In this document: positions 1-8,417 of the stretch, one piece after another | Layout: each line of letters opens with the position of its first letter | Numbering within the stretch: the stretch's first letter is position 1 | Source: Gp6-AA40 sp036274155 | GTDB taxonomy: Bacteria > Acidobacteriota > Vicinamibacteria > Vicinamibacterales > UBA2999 | Direction: 5' to 3' | DNA length: 64,000 bases | Assembly (NCBI GenBank): GCA_036274155.1 | Contig: DASUGH010000083.1 | Location: 35,990 to 99,989 of the forward strand | Made by a program: the position numbers and the translations under genes | Notes under the pieces: model-generated | Database searches by the model: none | Told to the model about the DNA's origin: nothing | The model's input: the letters and a program-made list of their open reading frames with translations, nothing else

Positions 1-476
1 GTCGCGACGAGAGCGAACACGAGGTTGATCTGGCCGAGCACGAGATCTTCCGCGTAGTACTTGCCGAGGCCGACGACGAGCACCGCGATGAGCACGGCGA
101 CAGGCCTGCGCCGATCGGGAAGGATGCTCACGCTCAGCGGGAGCAACGCGACGAGCGCCGCCACCGACAGCGTGAACCAGATCGGCTTCGCCACCGCGAG
201 CGGAAGCGCGCCAAGGGGCATGGCCACGACGGCAAAGGCCGGAAAGTACTTGAACTGGTAGGCGCCATCCTCGGCGCGATAGAGCGGCTCGGCGTGTGCC
301 GCACGCGCGCCGGCCCGCCAGTAGACCTCGAAGTCTGGCATCCGCCGCGACGCCTTGAAGACGAACACCCAGGCGGCGGCCGCAACGAGGAGGCAGATCG
401 CCGCCACACGCGGCGCTCTCGATCGCCATGATGCTGCCAAGGTCCGCCAATCATAGCGACTCCGCCGGTCAACCAC
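1..476 (-). CDS. GT87/DUF2029-type membrane glycosyltransferase, N-terminal part (runs off left edge)
   Basis: The frame is open from the left edge of the window up to a stop just upstream of position 476, so only about 158 N-terminal residues are present. A basic N-terminus is followed by a first membrane segment (AAICLLVAAAAWVFVF), then the periplasmic motif DFEVYWRAGA, further hydrophobic helices, and GQINLVFALVA. The D-F-x-V-Y-W and G-Q-x-N-L signatures are typical of the GT87 (DUF2029) family of polyprenyl-phosphate-sugar-dependent, multi-pass transferases. The start is uncertain: GTG at 476 is the most upstream candidate, TTG at 440 and GTG at 416 are alternatives. The acceptor and sugar cannot be told from this fragment. 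The call rests on motifs read by eye. Confidence 0.72.
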   Translation of the reverse strand, partial: MVDRRSRYDWRTLAASWRSRAPRVAAICLLVAAAAWVFVFKASRRMPDFEVYWRAGARAAHAEPLYRAEDGAYQFKYFPAFAVVAMPLGALPLAVAKPIWFTLSVAALVALLPLSVSILPDRRRPVAVLIAVLVVGLGKYYAEDLVLGQINLVFALVA

Positions 477-527
477 TCTGATTGTTCAGCGGCTCCATGA
501 CAGAATGAGATTCCGCGGCCACACACC

Positions 528-1562
528 ATGCGAAGGCTGGTCGTCATCCTTTTCCTGCCCGCGCTCCTCGGCTGCCAGGATCCTCCTCAAAGCGCCCCCG
601 TCGGGCGGCGGCTGATGGAACGTTCCCACCCAGGCATGGGTGCCGAGGCGCATCTGAGCGTCTGGACGAATGACGAACCGGCAGCGGTCGCGGCATTCGA
701 CGAGGTGTTCGCGGAGCTCGACCGTCTGGAGTCGCTGATGAGCGTGTGGAGACCAGGCAGCGACATCGTGCGGCTGAACGACGCTGCCGGCCGCGAGTCG
801 GTGACGGTCAGCCCGGAGGTGATGGATGCACTCCGGGCGGCGCGCGAGGTCGGCGACTGGACGAACGGCGGCTTCGACGTCACGTTCGCCGCGCTCGCCG
901 ACGTCTGGAAGTTCGATCACGATCAGGACGACCGCGTGCCGTCGCCCGAGGAGATTCGCACCAGAGTGCCGCTCGTCGACTACCGCGCCCTCGAGCTCGA
1001 TGCCGGCGCTGGCACCGCGTACCTGCGCCGCCGCGGCATGCGTGCTCACCTCGGCGGAATCGGAAAAGGGTTTGCCGTCGACCGCGCGTCGGCGATTCTC
1101 CGCTCTCACGGGTTCCACGACTTCATGGTTCAGTTCGGCGGCGATCTCTACGTCAGCGGCAGCCGCGGAGATCGGCCGTGGCGGCTCGGCATCCGCGACC
1201 CGCGCGGCCCCGCGGACCGGAGCTTTGCCGCCATCGAGCTGCGCGACTCCTCCTTCAGCACGTCCGGCGACTACGAGCGGTTCTTCATGCACAACGGCCG
1301 GCGATACCACCACATCATCGACCCGCGCACGGGCGAGCCGGCGAAGGGATGCCGCAGCGTGACGATTGCCGCGCGCACAGCCACGATTGCCGACGCGCTG
1401 TCGACTGGCGTCTTCGTGCTCGGCCCGGCCGACGGCATGGCGCTCATCGAACGGCTGCCGGACGTGGAAGGCGTGATCGTGACCGACGACAACCGGGTCC
1501 TGGTGTCGTCGGGCTTGAAAGACCGGCTCGAGATCCTCGCGCCGCCGACTGACCAGCCGTGA
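528..1562 (+). CDS. apbE: FAD:protein FMN transferase (ApbE family), lipoprotein
   Basis: This 344-residue protein has a lipoprotein signal ending in LLGC (Cys16) and the ApbE fold signatures: SLMSVWRPGSDIVRLN (69-84), LGGIGKGFAVDRA (175-187), GGDLYVSG (204-211), HHIIDPRTGEP (261-271) and the conserved A-T-x-A-D-A-L-S-T near 285-293. ApbE enzymes transfer FMN from FAD onto a threonine of FMN-binding domains outside the cytoplasm. The gene faces a convergent pair encoding a membrane Fe-S protein and an FMN-binding protein that carries such a threonine motif, which is its likely substrate. Length is normal for the family. Confidence 0.93.
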   Translation: MRRLVVILFLPALLGCQDPPQSAPVGRRLMERSHPGMGAEAHLSVWTNDEPAAVAAFDEVFAELDRLESLMSVWRPGSDIVRLNDAAGRESVTVSPEVMDALRAAREVGDWTNGGFDVTFAALADVWKFDHDQDDRVPSPEEIRTRVPLVDYRALELDAGAGTAYLRRRGMRAHLGGIGKGFAVDRASAILRSHGFHDFMVQFGGDLYVSGSRGDRPWRLGIRDPRGPADRSFAAIELRDSSFSTSGDYERFFMHNGRRYHHIIDPRTGEPAKGCRSVTIAARTATIADALSTGVFVLGPADGMALIERLPDVEGVIVTDDNRVLVSSGLKDRLEILAPPTDQP

Positions 1563-1578
1563 TCGCGGGTGCGGGGCC

Positions 1579-2565
1579 CTATCGGCCTGCCTGCTGCGCC
1601 GCCAGCCGGTTCCTGTAAAAGATGATGCGGTGGTGCGGGCACTTCTTCGTGTCCGCGTACAACCGTTCGCAGTCATCACAGCGCACGCACTCGGTGAGGA
1701 CGATCTGCGGCCCGCGAATCGCGCCCCACTCGCAGGCCTTCTCGCAGATTCGGCAGGTGCTGCACTCCGACCATCGTTTGATGCGGAATACCGTGAGCTT
1801 CGACAGCAACCCGAGCGCCGCTCCGAGAGGACACAGGAAGCGGCAGTACAGGTTGCGCACGAACAGCGTGCCGACGAGCAGCACGCCGAGCCCCGCCCAC
1901 AGGACCGGCGATTTGCCGAACACGCCGAACATCCAGAACGGCTCGATGTAGGGGTAGAAGAGCGCATCCCGCGTCAGCAGGAAATAGCCGACGGCGCCCG
2001 CGAGAATCGCATACTTGATCATCGATGCGCGCCGCTCGATGCCGCGCGGGACGTTGACCCTCAGCCGCCGCGGCACGATCCGGTCGAGCAGCTGCGTGAA
2101 TGCGCCGAACGCGCAGATCCGCCCGCAATAGACGCGTCCCCAGAGCACCGTCGACACGACGGTAATCGCCGCGAGCAGGTACCACGCCAGGTTGTAGCGG
2201 AAGATCGGCAGATTGCCGCCGAGCAGGCCGAGGACGTTGACGATCGAGATCAGCTGGCTCTTGTAGAAACCGAGATAGCCGACGGCGGCGGCGAGCGTCA
2301 CGTATTTCAGCGCCACGCTCTTGCGGAAGAAGCTGACGAAGGCGAGCGTCGAAAAGGCGACGACCATGCCGATGTCGAGCGCCTGCGCGCGCACATCGTC
2401 GGCCCATCGTGGCGCCTCTTCCTCTTCGTCGTCGAAGGTCCACCCTTTCGGCTGCTCCTGCGCGTGGAGCACGACGGAACGGGCGTGCCCGCCGCCGGGA
2501 TACGCAGAGAGCGCTGCCAGCACCAGCAGCAGCAGCAGACACCATCGCATCCGGCCGACAATCAC
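1579..2565 (-). CDS. NapH/NosR-like membrane 4Fe-4S protein
   Basis: This is a 328-residue polytopic membrane protein. It has a signal-like N-terminus, an acidic linker (DDEEEE at 45-50), about five hydrophobic helices, two C-x3-C pairs (C147/C151 in VYCGRICAFGA; C241/C245 in YCRFLCPLGA), and two C-terminal ferredoxin-type clusters (C268-x2-C271-x2-C274-x3-C278 and C293-x2-C296-x2-C299, with C309 in KKCPHH). This is the architecture of the NapH and NosR C-terminal module, which passes electrons from quinol or flavin through the membrane. The start used is GTG, forming a GTGA overlap with the stop of the FMN-binding gene; an ATG at 2550 directly before the hydrophobic stretch is an alternative. 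The two genes are almost certainly cotranscribed. Confidence 0.88.
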   Translation of the reverse strand: MIVGRMRWCLLLLLVLAALSAYPGGGHARSVVLHAQEQPKGWTFDDEEEEAPRWADDVRAQALDIGMVVAFSTLAFVSFFRKSVALKYVTLAAAVGYLGFYKSQLISIVNVLGLLGGNLPIFRYNLAWYLLAAITVVSTVLWGRVYCGRICAFGAFTQLLDRIVPRRLRVNVPRGIERRASMIKYAILAGAVGYFLLTRDALFYPYIEPFWMFGVFGKSPVLWAGLGVLLVGTLFVRNLYCRFLCPLGAALGLLSKLTVFRIKRWSECSTCRICEKACEWGAIRGPQIVLTECVRCDDCERLYADTKKCPHHRIIFYRNRLAAQQAGR

Positions 2566-3110
2566 GGATTGGTTCCCGGCGGGGTCAGCAGCGCGCGGGC
2601 GATCCGGCGGGACGAGTTGCGGACGGCTCGAGCGGCACTCGTGACCGTGATCGTGGCCCTGGAGACGGCGTCGATGTCGTTGCCGACCCGGAACGGATCA
2701 CGCACGTCCTTGCCCTTGAACTGCGCGGCGAACGCCGGCGGCTCCACCGAGAAGTTCCCGTAGGGCTCGTGGTGCTCCGCCACGATGAGCCCGGTCAGAA
2801 TGCCTTTGAGATCGATGCCCACCAGCATCACGATCGGACCGTCGTATCCACGCTCGAGCGGATCGAGCTCCGTCGTCCAGAACGCATAGCCGAGCACCGT
2901 GCGCGAACCGCGAGCATCCGCCGAGTAGGCGGTAAAGTGTGGCGGGTCCCCTTCCTTGGGCGAAAACGCCGTGGCGTTCGGAAAGAGCGTCTTGAGACGT
3001 CCCTGCAGCCGAGCATCGCCGGTCGCCGCCTGGCGGCCGGCAAGCACGAGCGTGCTGACGCCCAGAAGAAATGCGACGAGTGCGGCGGTTCGCTGCAGCC
3101 GATGGCCCAT
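2562..3110 (-). CDS. FMN-binding domain protein (NqrC/RnfG/NosR-type), probable ApbE substrate
   Basis: A 182-residue protein with an N-terminal signal or anchor (residues 8-25) and a single FMN-binding domain ending in DAVSRATIT (147-155). This matches the D-x-x-S-x-A-T motif whose threonine (T153) is covalently flavinylated in RnfG, NqrC and NosR. The middle holds the usual GYAFWTTE and GPIVMLVGID strands. The chosen ATG at 3110 precedes the hydrophobic N-terminus; the frame is open further upstream but that part is not protein-like. It overlaps the following Fe-S gene by four bases. Together with ApbE it would form an extracytoplasmic electron-transfer chain: a NosR-like protein split into two polypeptides. 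The electron acceptor is not identified here. Confidence 0.87.
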   Translation of the reverse strand: MGHRLQRTAALVAFLLGVSTLVLAGRQAATGDARLQGRLKTLFPNATAFSPKEGDPPHFTAYSADARGSRTVLGYAFWTTELDPLERGYDGPIVMLVGIDLKGILTGLIVAEHHEPYGNFSVEPPAFAAQFKGKDVRDPFRVGNDIDAVSRATITVTSAARAVRNSSRRIARALLTPPGTNP

Positions 3111-3233
3111 CGGCCGGATTATAGTCGGCGTCACGTACCGGGCCGCAGCCACCGCGTACACTGGCGGCTTTTCGTCGCCTCGTCGCGAAGGTCTCGCGTG
3201 CCCATCCGCAATCTGGCTTACGGAAGGAAGGAT

Positions 3234-3656
3234 ATGAACGGATCTGCTCAGCCACCCCCCGTGCCAGCCGGGTCGTTCGATGAACGATCGCTCGTCAACT
3301 GGACGACGGTGATCTACGGGCTGCACGCGTTCAGCGTGCTCACCGGCATCCTGTCCTCGGCAACCGTGATCGGCTCGTTCCTCGCCGGCTGGCCGTCCAT
3401 CCTCGCGGTCATCCTGAACTACGTGAAGCGCAGCGACGTGCGCGGCACCTGGCTGGAGTCGCACTTCCGCTGGCAGATCCGGACGTTCTGGTTCGGGCTC
3501 TTGTGGGTCGCCCTCTGCTTCCTGTTCATCGTCTTCACGCTGGGCATCGGCATCATCATCGCGTGGCTGCCGTTGAGCGTCGTCGCAATCTGGATCATCT
3601 ATCGAATCGTTCGCGGGTGGTCTGCGCTCAGCAGCCGTCGGACGATGCCGGTGTAG
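3234..3656 (+). CDS. DUF4870-like small membrane protein
   Basis: A 140-residue protein with a proline-rich cytoplasmic start (residues 1-15) and three hydrophobic helices at about 25-50, 85-110 and 112-132, with a soluble loop (KRSDVRGTWLESHFRWQIRT) after the second-helix region. The loop motif S-H-F-R-W-Q-I-R-T-F-W is characteristic of the Tic20/DUF4870-type membrane proteins, whose function is not established. The ATG at 3234 is preceded by a clear GGAAGGA ribosome-binding site, so the much longer open frame upstream is not used. It is transcribed away from the FMN-binding gene; the 123-bp gap could hold both promoters. Confidence 0.8.
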   Translation: MNGSAQPPPVPAGSFDERSLVNWTTVIYGLHAFSVLTGILSSATVIGSFLAGWPSILAVILNYVKRSDVRGTWLESHFRWQIRTFWFGLLWVALCFLFIVFTLGIGIIIAWLPLSVVAIWIIYRIVRGWSALSSRRTMPV

Positions 3657-3677
3657 GTCTGGTTTCGGGTTACGGCC

Positions 3678-5777
3678 TCAGACTCCAAACACGAACGTCG
3701 AGATCAGATCGCTCAGCTTCGCCTGGCTCGCCACGATGTCGCGGTTGACGGAAGCCAGCTGCGCCTGCGCCGCCTCCATCTGATCCTCCTGCTTCTTCAA
3801 CTGGTCGAGATACCGGGCGCGCAGCTCGAGGTCTCTGGCGCCGGTGCGTAAAGCCTTGAGGTTCTCCCGCAGCCGCTCCTGGTCGCGGAAGAGGACGTCG
3901 ATCAGGGTCTGCGCGGCCTGCGCATCGAGCTTCTGCGCGGCGATCTGTTCCTGGAGGTCGACGATCGCTCCGAGCCTCTCCCGGACAGCCTGCGGCGTGG
4001 CACTTCCCGCGAACAAGGCGAGTTGGGGCCGGGTCATCTCCTGCAACGAGACGCTCGTCTGACGGGCCACGATCTCGGGAACGGCGAGCGTGGTGGCTTC
4101 GGAGGCGCCGAGGGTCAACCTGAAGCGATAGAAATTCTCGGTGGTCTCGAACGGCTCGGCGCCTTCGAGCCGCCGGTCGCTCTGTCTCGGGTGCTCGAGG
4201 ATCAGTGTCTTCCGGTCCATCCCCTTGTTGCGGATCTCGTATGTGGTGGTCTGCACCGACTCCATGAAGAGCACGGCGACTCCCTGGCTGACGGTCATCC
4301 GCGCGGTGGTTTCGGGACGCGCCTGCCGCTTGCCTGCTATCTGGACGTCATAGTCCACGCCGTAGCTGATGAGCGCCTTCTCTCCCCGGGGGAGATAGTC
4401 GACGATCGCTTCACCAGCGTAACGGGTGTCCTGGAAAAAGGTGACCGGACCGGATTCGAAGGGGATGTCGGTGGTGTTCTCGAGGCGCGCGCCGAGCCTG
4501 GGGTTTCCGCGGTCTGTCCGCGCGTTGAAGATCGAGAGCTTCTCGACCTGGATCGTTCGCTGCAGGAACGGCAGCAGGGCGCTCTGCCGGCTGGCGATCC
4601 GCACCGGGAAGGGGAACTTGTATTCGTAGAAGTCCTCGACGCGTGCGGCCTCGGCCTGATCGAACACCGGCGGAGGCGGTGGGGCGGCGGCCGTCGTCAG
4701 ACGCCCCTGGTTGGCATTCGTGACACCGCCGACTACGCCGCCAGGCACGCCGCCGGCGACACCCCCCGCCGTACCTCGACCTCCGCCCCGCCCACCGGCG
4801 CCGGCCTGACCCTGCGCGACGCGCGCGTTCTGGACGTCGGTCGCACGCGGTGTTTCAGCCAGCGCCGCGGGGCCGGCCGGCGCGATCACAGCGGACTCGT
4901 ACCGGCGGGGCGCTGCCACCTGTCCGCCCGGCACCGGCACCGTCGCGCGATTCGTGTAGAGCGGATCGTAGAGATTCATCAGGAACGAGACCGGCGCTCC
5001 GGAGAGCAGCGAGACGGTGACGTTTTCCCAGGCCTCGCCAGTCGGATTGTCGATCTGCGCCCAGCCTTGAATCCGGCTCTCGTTGGCGCCGAGATCCACG
5101 CGGTAGCTCGTCTTCCACAAGGGGAACTGCTGCAGATAGGCGACCTGGATCGGACCGGCGGCCGGCACCGGGTAGACGCTGACTTCGCGGGTGACGTCCT
5201 GACGCCCGGCGGCGAGTACCTCGAGATACGACCGCAGCTGATCGCGCATCTGCCGGTCGCTGAACTCGACCGACCGCACGTCGCCGAGCCAGATCGTCTG
5301 CAGCGAGCCGTCGCGCAGCAGCACCGTCATCCGGTAGTCCGGCGACACCGTCTGCGGCGCCGTCACCCGTTCGGTCTGCTGCGCCGCCATCAGCTTCCCT
5401 TCGAGGGTCTTGCCGTTGTGTTCCAGCCTGACGTCGGCGCCTTTCACCTGCATCAGAAATCCGCCCAGACCTGTGTCGGATGGCGTGATGTCGAATGGAA
5501 AGCGCGAGAGCATGTGGCTGGACGGAATGCCGGCCGTGTAGCCGACCGAATACAGCGCGCCGGTGTCGGGATTCCAGGCCATGAAGGACTTGAGCACGTC
5601 GTTCATGTCTTCGGGATGAAAGGTGAGGCTGAGCGGCGCTGTCAGCTGTCCGCTGCGCACGATGTACGCCATGCCGTTCTTGTAGAGCAGGACGCGGGTG
5701 ATGGCGAGCGGCTGCTGGGCGCGGAGCGCCGGCACGGTCACGGCCAGCGCGCAGACGATGAGCACGGCTCTTTTCAC
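3678..5777 (-). CDS. Secreted DUF4139/MuiA-like protein with coiled-coil end and Gly-rich insert
   Basis: A 699-residue exported protein. The GTG at 5777 follows a strong AAAGGAG site and starts a signal peptide (KRAVLIVCALAVTVPALRAQ). The N-terminal domain opens with ITRVLLYKNGMAYIVRSG, resembling the start of DUF4139/MuiA-type proteins; the C-terminal 110 residues are a Gln/Leu/Arg-rich coiled coil. In the middle is a low-complexity segment with repeated GGV units, entered by DVQNARVAQGQ and left by NQGRLTT. That same pair of tags occurs in two other proteins of the window (see findings). The open frame continues upstream of 5777 but that part is not protein-like. Its role is unknown; a periplasmic or outer-membrane structural role is only a guess. 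Confidence 0.75.
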   Translation of the reverse strand: MKRAVLIVCALAVTVPALRAQQPLAITRVLLYKNGMAYIVRSGQLTAPLSLTFHPEDMNDVLKSFMAWNPDTGALYSVGYTAGIPSSHMLSRFPFDITPSDTGLGGFLMQVKGADVRLEHNGKTLEGKLMAAQQTERVTAPQTVSPDYRMTVLLRDGSLQTIWLGDVRSVEFSDRQMRDQLRSYLEVLAAGRQDVTREVSVYPVPAAGPIQVAYLQQFPLWKTSYRVDLGANESRIQGWAQIDNPTGEAWENVTVSLLSGAPVSFLMNLYDPLYTNRATVPVPGGQVAAPRRYESAVIAPAGPAALAETPRATDVQNARVAQGQAGAGGRGGGRGTAGGVAGGVPGGVVGGVTNANQGRLTTAAAPPPPPVFDQAEAARVEDFYEYKFPFPVRIASRQSALLPFLQRTIQVEKLSIFNARTDRGNPRLGARLENTTDIPFESGPVTFFQDTRYAGEAIVDYLPRGEKALISYGVDYDVQIAGKRQARPETTARMTVSQGVAVLFMESVQTTTYEIRNKGMDRKTLILEHPRQSDRRLEGAEPFETTENFYRFRLTLGASEATTLAVPEIVARQTSVSLQEMTRPQLALFAGSATPQAVRERLGAIVDLQEQIAAQKLDAQAAQTLIDVLFRDQERLRENLKALRTGARDLELRARYLDQLKKQEDQMEAAQAQLASVNRDIVASQAKLSDLISTFVFGV

Positions 5778-5894
5778 GAACGTCTCCTTTGGAGTCGGTG
5801 CCTTTGACTGTAAGGACGTTCGACGGCAGTCATAATAGACACCGGCCTGGAAAAAACGGGCGTCGCCAGCCACCATGAACCGTCGTCTGCACGC

Positions 5895-7127
5895 GTGACC
5901 ACCGACGCCCATCCACCGGCACGCCGGATTCATCCCTCCATCTGGATGATCCTGTTCCTGCCGTTCGGGGCGACGAGCGGCTTCGTGTCGGTCACCATCG
6001 GCTACCTCGCCAAGCAGCAGGGCATGGGCGACGCAGCCATCGCCGGGCTCGTCGCCATCAACACCCTGCCGCACACCTTCAAGTTCTTCTGGTCGCCGTT
6101 GCCCGACATGACGTTCAGCCGCCGCGGCTGGTATCTCGTGTCGAACCTCGTCAGCACGATCACGCTCCTTGCCCTCGCATTCGTGCCGATTCGCAACGAG
6201 ACCATGCAGCTGCTGCGCACGCTGATCGTGCTGAACAGCGCCGCGATTACCTTCCTCGGCATGGCCGTCGAGGGGCTCCTCGCCCACGTCGTCACCAACG
6301 AGGAACGAGGCGTCGGGTCGGGCTGGCTGCAGGCCGGCAACCTGGGCGGTGCCGGCCTCGGCGGCGGACTGGCGCTCTTCCTGGCACAGCGCATCGGCGC
6401 GCAGGCGGCGCTGAGTATCGTGGCCGTGGCCCTGCTCCTGTGCTCGATCGGCCTGCGGTTCGTACCCGAGCCGCGCGTGCTGCGCGAGGGAACCCTTGGC
6501 GCTGCGTTCCGCGCCGTCGTCAGGGATCTGAAGGAGACGATCTTCCAGACGCGTGCCGGACTGCTGGCGATGATCCTCTGCTTCCTGCCGGCGGGCACGG
6601 CGGCGGCCATCGCGCTCTTTTCAGCGATGGCAGGGCGCTGGAACACATCCGCCGATGCGGTCGCGCTCTACACCGGTGTCCTTGGCGGCATCGTCTCGGC
6701 CGTGGGCTGTCTCGCGGGCGGCTGGCTCTCCGATCGGATGGATCGAAAGACGGCGTACGCGGCAACCGGATTCTTTCTCGCGGCGGTCGCCGTCGGGATG
6801 TACCTCGGGCCGCGCAGCGAGCTCGGCTACGGGGTGTTCACCTTGTCCTATCAGTTCGGTGCCGGCCTGTCGTATGGCGCCTTCACGGGGTTCGTGCTGG
6901 AAGCGATCGGCCGCGGGGCGGCGGCCACGAAATACAACGCGCTGGCGTCGCTGTCGAACATCCCCATCTGGTACATGACCCAGATTGACGGCTGGGTTTC
7001 CGAGCGCTGGAGCGTGAACGCGATGCTGCTCGTCGACGCCGCCAGCGAAGTGGCAGCTGCGTTGGTCTTCCTGGCGCTCGCATACCTGCTGCTGGGCAGG
7101 TCACGAACGCGCCCGGCCGAACCGTAA
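5895..7127 (+). CDS. MFS transporter, AmpG-like
   Basis: A 410-residue protein with about 12 predicted membrane helices. The N-terminus contains FLPFGATSGFVSVTIGYLAK and HTFKFFWSPLPDM, which resemble the first helices and the T-F-K-F-W/F-W-S/A-P motif of AmpG and related MFS permeases. In the middle is the loop GGWLSDRMDRK, a standard MFS signature. AmpG imports anhydromuropeptides in proteobacteria, but this member could carry another solute, so the substrate is left open. The start is GTG; an ATG slightly upstream opens only a few codons before a stop. The gene stands alone between unrelated neighbours. Confidence 0.8.
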   Translation: MTTDAHPPARRIHPSIWMILFLPFGATSGFVSVTIGYLAKQQGMGDAAIAGLVAINTLPHTFKFFWSPLPDMTFSRRGWYLVSNLVSTITLLALAFVPIRNETMQLLRTLIVLNSAAITFLGMAVEGLLAHVVTNEERGVGSGWLQAGNLGGAGLGGGLALFLAQRIGAQAALSIVAVALLLCSIGLRFVPEPRVLREGTLGAAFRAVVRDLKETIFQTRAGLLAMILCFLPAGTAAAIALFSAMAGRWNTSADAVALYTGVLGGIVSAVGCLAGGWLSDRMDRKTAYAATGFFLAAVAVGMYLGPRSELGYGVFTLSYQFGAGLSYGAFTGFVLEAIGRGAAATKYNALASLSNIPIWYMTQIDGWVSERWSVNAMLLVDAASEVAAALVFLALAYLLLGRSRTRPAEP

Positions 7128-7232
7128 AACTTCAGCGCCCTGTCGATCTCGTGTCGGTTCGTTCGACGTGGTATCAGAGGCCGGCACACGAGTGATGGGC
7201 ACCGCTGCCCGGCCGAACGAGGAGACGTTCAG

Positions 7233-7634
7233 ATGCGATTCCTGTCGATCTACAAATCCCGTGAGACTGGCGTTCCGCCCTCGCCCGAGCACATCGAACG
7301 GATGACCAGGCTCATTGAAGAGAGCATGAAGTCGGGCGAGCTGCTGGCGACGGAAGGATGCCTCCCGAGCGCGCTGGGCGCCAGGGTTCGCCTGGCAGAT
7401 GGCAAGACCACCGTCACGGACGGTCCGTTCAGCGAGTCGAAAGAGGTCATCGGCGGCTTCGCGATCCTGCAGGCCAGGTCGAAAGAGGAAGCGATCGAGA
7501 TGGTCAAGCGCTTCCTCAGCATCGCCGGCGACGGCGAGTGCGAGATCCGGCAGGTGTTCGAGGCTCCGGATCCATCCTCGTCGGTGGGCGAGATCGGCAA
7601 GGAGCTTGCTGGGCAGTTCGACGGCAGTCGTTAA
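7233..7634 (+). CDS. YCII-related (DGPF domain) protein
   Basis: A 133-residue protein with the DGPF motif at 63-66 in the context TTVTDGPFSESKEVIGGF, which defines the DGPF subgroup of YCII-related ferredoxin-like proteins. These small proteins are often found next to ECF sigma factors, but here none is adjacent. The ATG at 7233 has a GAGGAGA site seven bases upstream. Its stop codon TAA directly abuts the terminal inverted repeat of a 163-bp element. The enzymatic role of this family is not settled. Confidence 0.9.
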   Translation: MRFLSIYKSRETGVPPSPEHIERMTRLIEESMKSGELLATEGCLPSALGARVRLADGKTTVTDGPFSESKEVIGGFAILQARSKEEAIEMVKRFLSIAGDGECEIRQVFEAPDPSSSVGEIGKELAGQFDGSR

Positions 7635-7797
7635 ACCCAGAGCTCACTTGTGTTGAGGATGGGAATCCCGGTTCCGGCGACCGGACCGCGCTGCGAGGGC
7701 GTCGAGGGCCGCTGGACGCGAGCTCCGTGAGCTCGCTGATCCCCACAGCCGTCGTCTCCACAGGGATTCGCATCCTCAACACAAGTGAGCTCTGGGT
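7635..7797. mobile_element. 163-bp element with 27-bp perfect terminal inverted repeats (MITE-like)
   Basis: Bases 7635-7661 are the exact reverse complement of 7771-7797, 27 bases without a mismatch; after one mismatched pair a further seven bases (GAATCCC) also pair. The interior has a second dyad, GCGAGCTC-3-GAGCTCGC, near 7719-7737. No coding frame is credible inside. Flanks read TTA-A before and C-TA after, so a TA duplication as left by Tc1/mariner-IS630-type elements is possible but not proven. It starts exactly after the YCII stop codon, so it may also serve as that gene's transcript end. Confidence 0.7.
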
Positions 7798-7908
7798 CTA
7801 GGAGTCGCTGACAGGCTTTTGAGCGCGTCCTGGACGCAGGCGGGCACTCCCAGGCTTTTCGTTATATGTTGACCGTTCGGAGTCACGCCAACGAAAGGCC
7901 TCGGACAC

Positions 7909-8400
7909 ATGGGATCTGCCGCCGTCTTCTTTCATCGTCTGCCGGCAATCGCGATAACGCTGGGCATGATCTGTTCCTGGCCGGGTTCCGCGTTCGGCCA
8001 GACCTCCGCGCTGCGAGAGCGCCTGGTGAAGGCGAAGAGCCTCAGCTGCACGTTCCCGGTGGTTGCCACCGGAACATGGAAGGATGGCGTGCCGAGCGGT
8101 GAAGTGACGCAAGCGACCCGCAAGGTGTCGTTCACGAACGTCAACGTCGAGGAGGGAACCGCCGACGCCGCGAGCGATTTCGGCGGCGGTTTCATCGTCG
8201 TCCGGCAGTCGAACGATTACCTGCATCTGATGCAGATGCACAGCTCGGGACCGCTCTACACGACGACGGTGCTGGCGAGGGAAACCAGGGAGGGGCGACT
8301 GATGGCGGTCCACACGCGGCACGAGTACACCGACGTGCGTCTGCCGAATTTCACGTCGAGGCCGGAGATGTACATAGGCGAGTGCACGGTCGGCAACTGA
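7909..8400 (+). CDS. Secreted protein of unknown function
   Basis: A 163-residue protein with a signal peptide of about 31 residues ending GSAFG. The mature part is a beta-rich sequence with two cysteines, one near the start (LSCTFPVVATGTW) and one near the end (IGECTVGN), which could form a disulfide. I do not recognise the family. It follows a 163-bp inverted-repeat element and is transcribed towards the STAS-like gene on the opposite strand, with an 17-base gap. Composition and codon use look normal for the window, and the presence of a good signal peptide supports that it is a real gene. Confidence 0.7.
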   Translation: MGSAAVFFHRLPAIAITLGMICSWPGSAFGQTSALRERLVKAKSLSCTFPVVATGTWKDGVPSGEVTQATRKVSFTNVNVEEGTADAASDFGGGFIVVRQSNDYLHLMQMHSSGPLYTTTVLARETREGRLMAVHTRHEYTDVRLPNFTSRPEMYIGECTVGN

Positions 8401-8417
8401 CCGCCGGCTTCAGCGGC

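Noticed and set aside
2409..3233. Upstream extension of the DUF4870-like gene
   Set aside because: It runs antisense to the FMN-binding gene, and ATG 3234 has a strong GGAAGGA site followed by the typical N-terminus.
5778..6287. Upstream extension of the MuiA-like gene
   Set aside because: It runs antisense through the MFS gene, while a GTG with an AAAGGAG site directly before a signal peptide fits at 5777.
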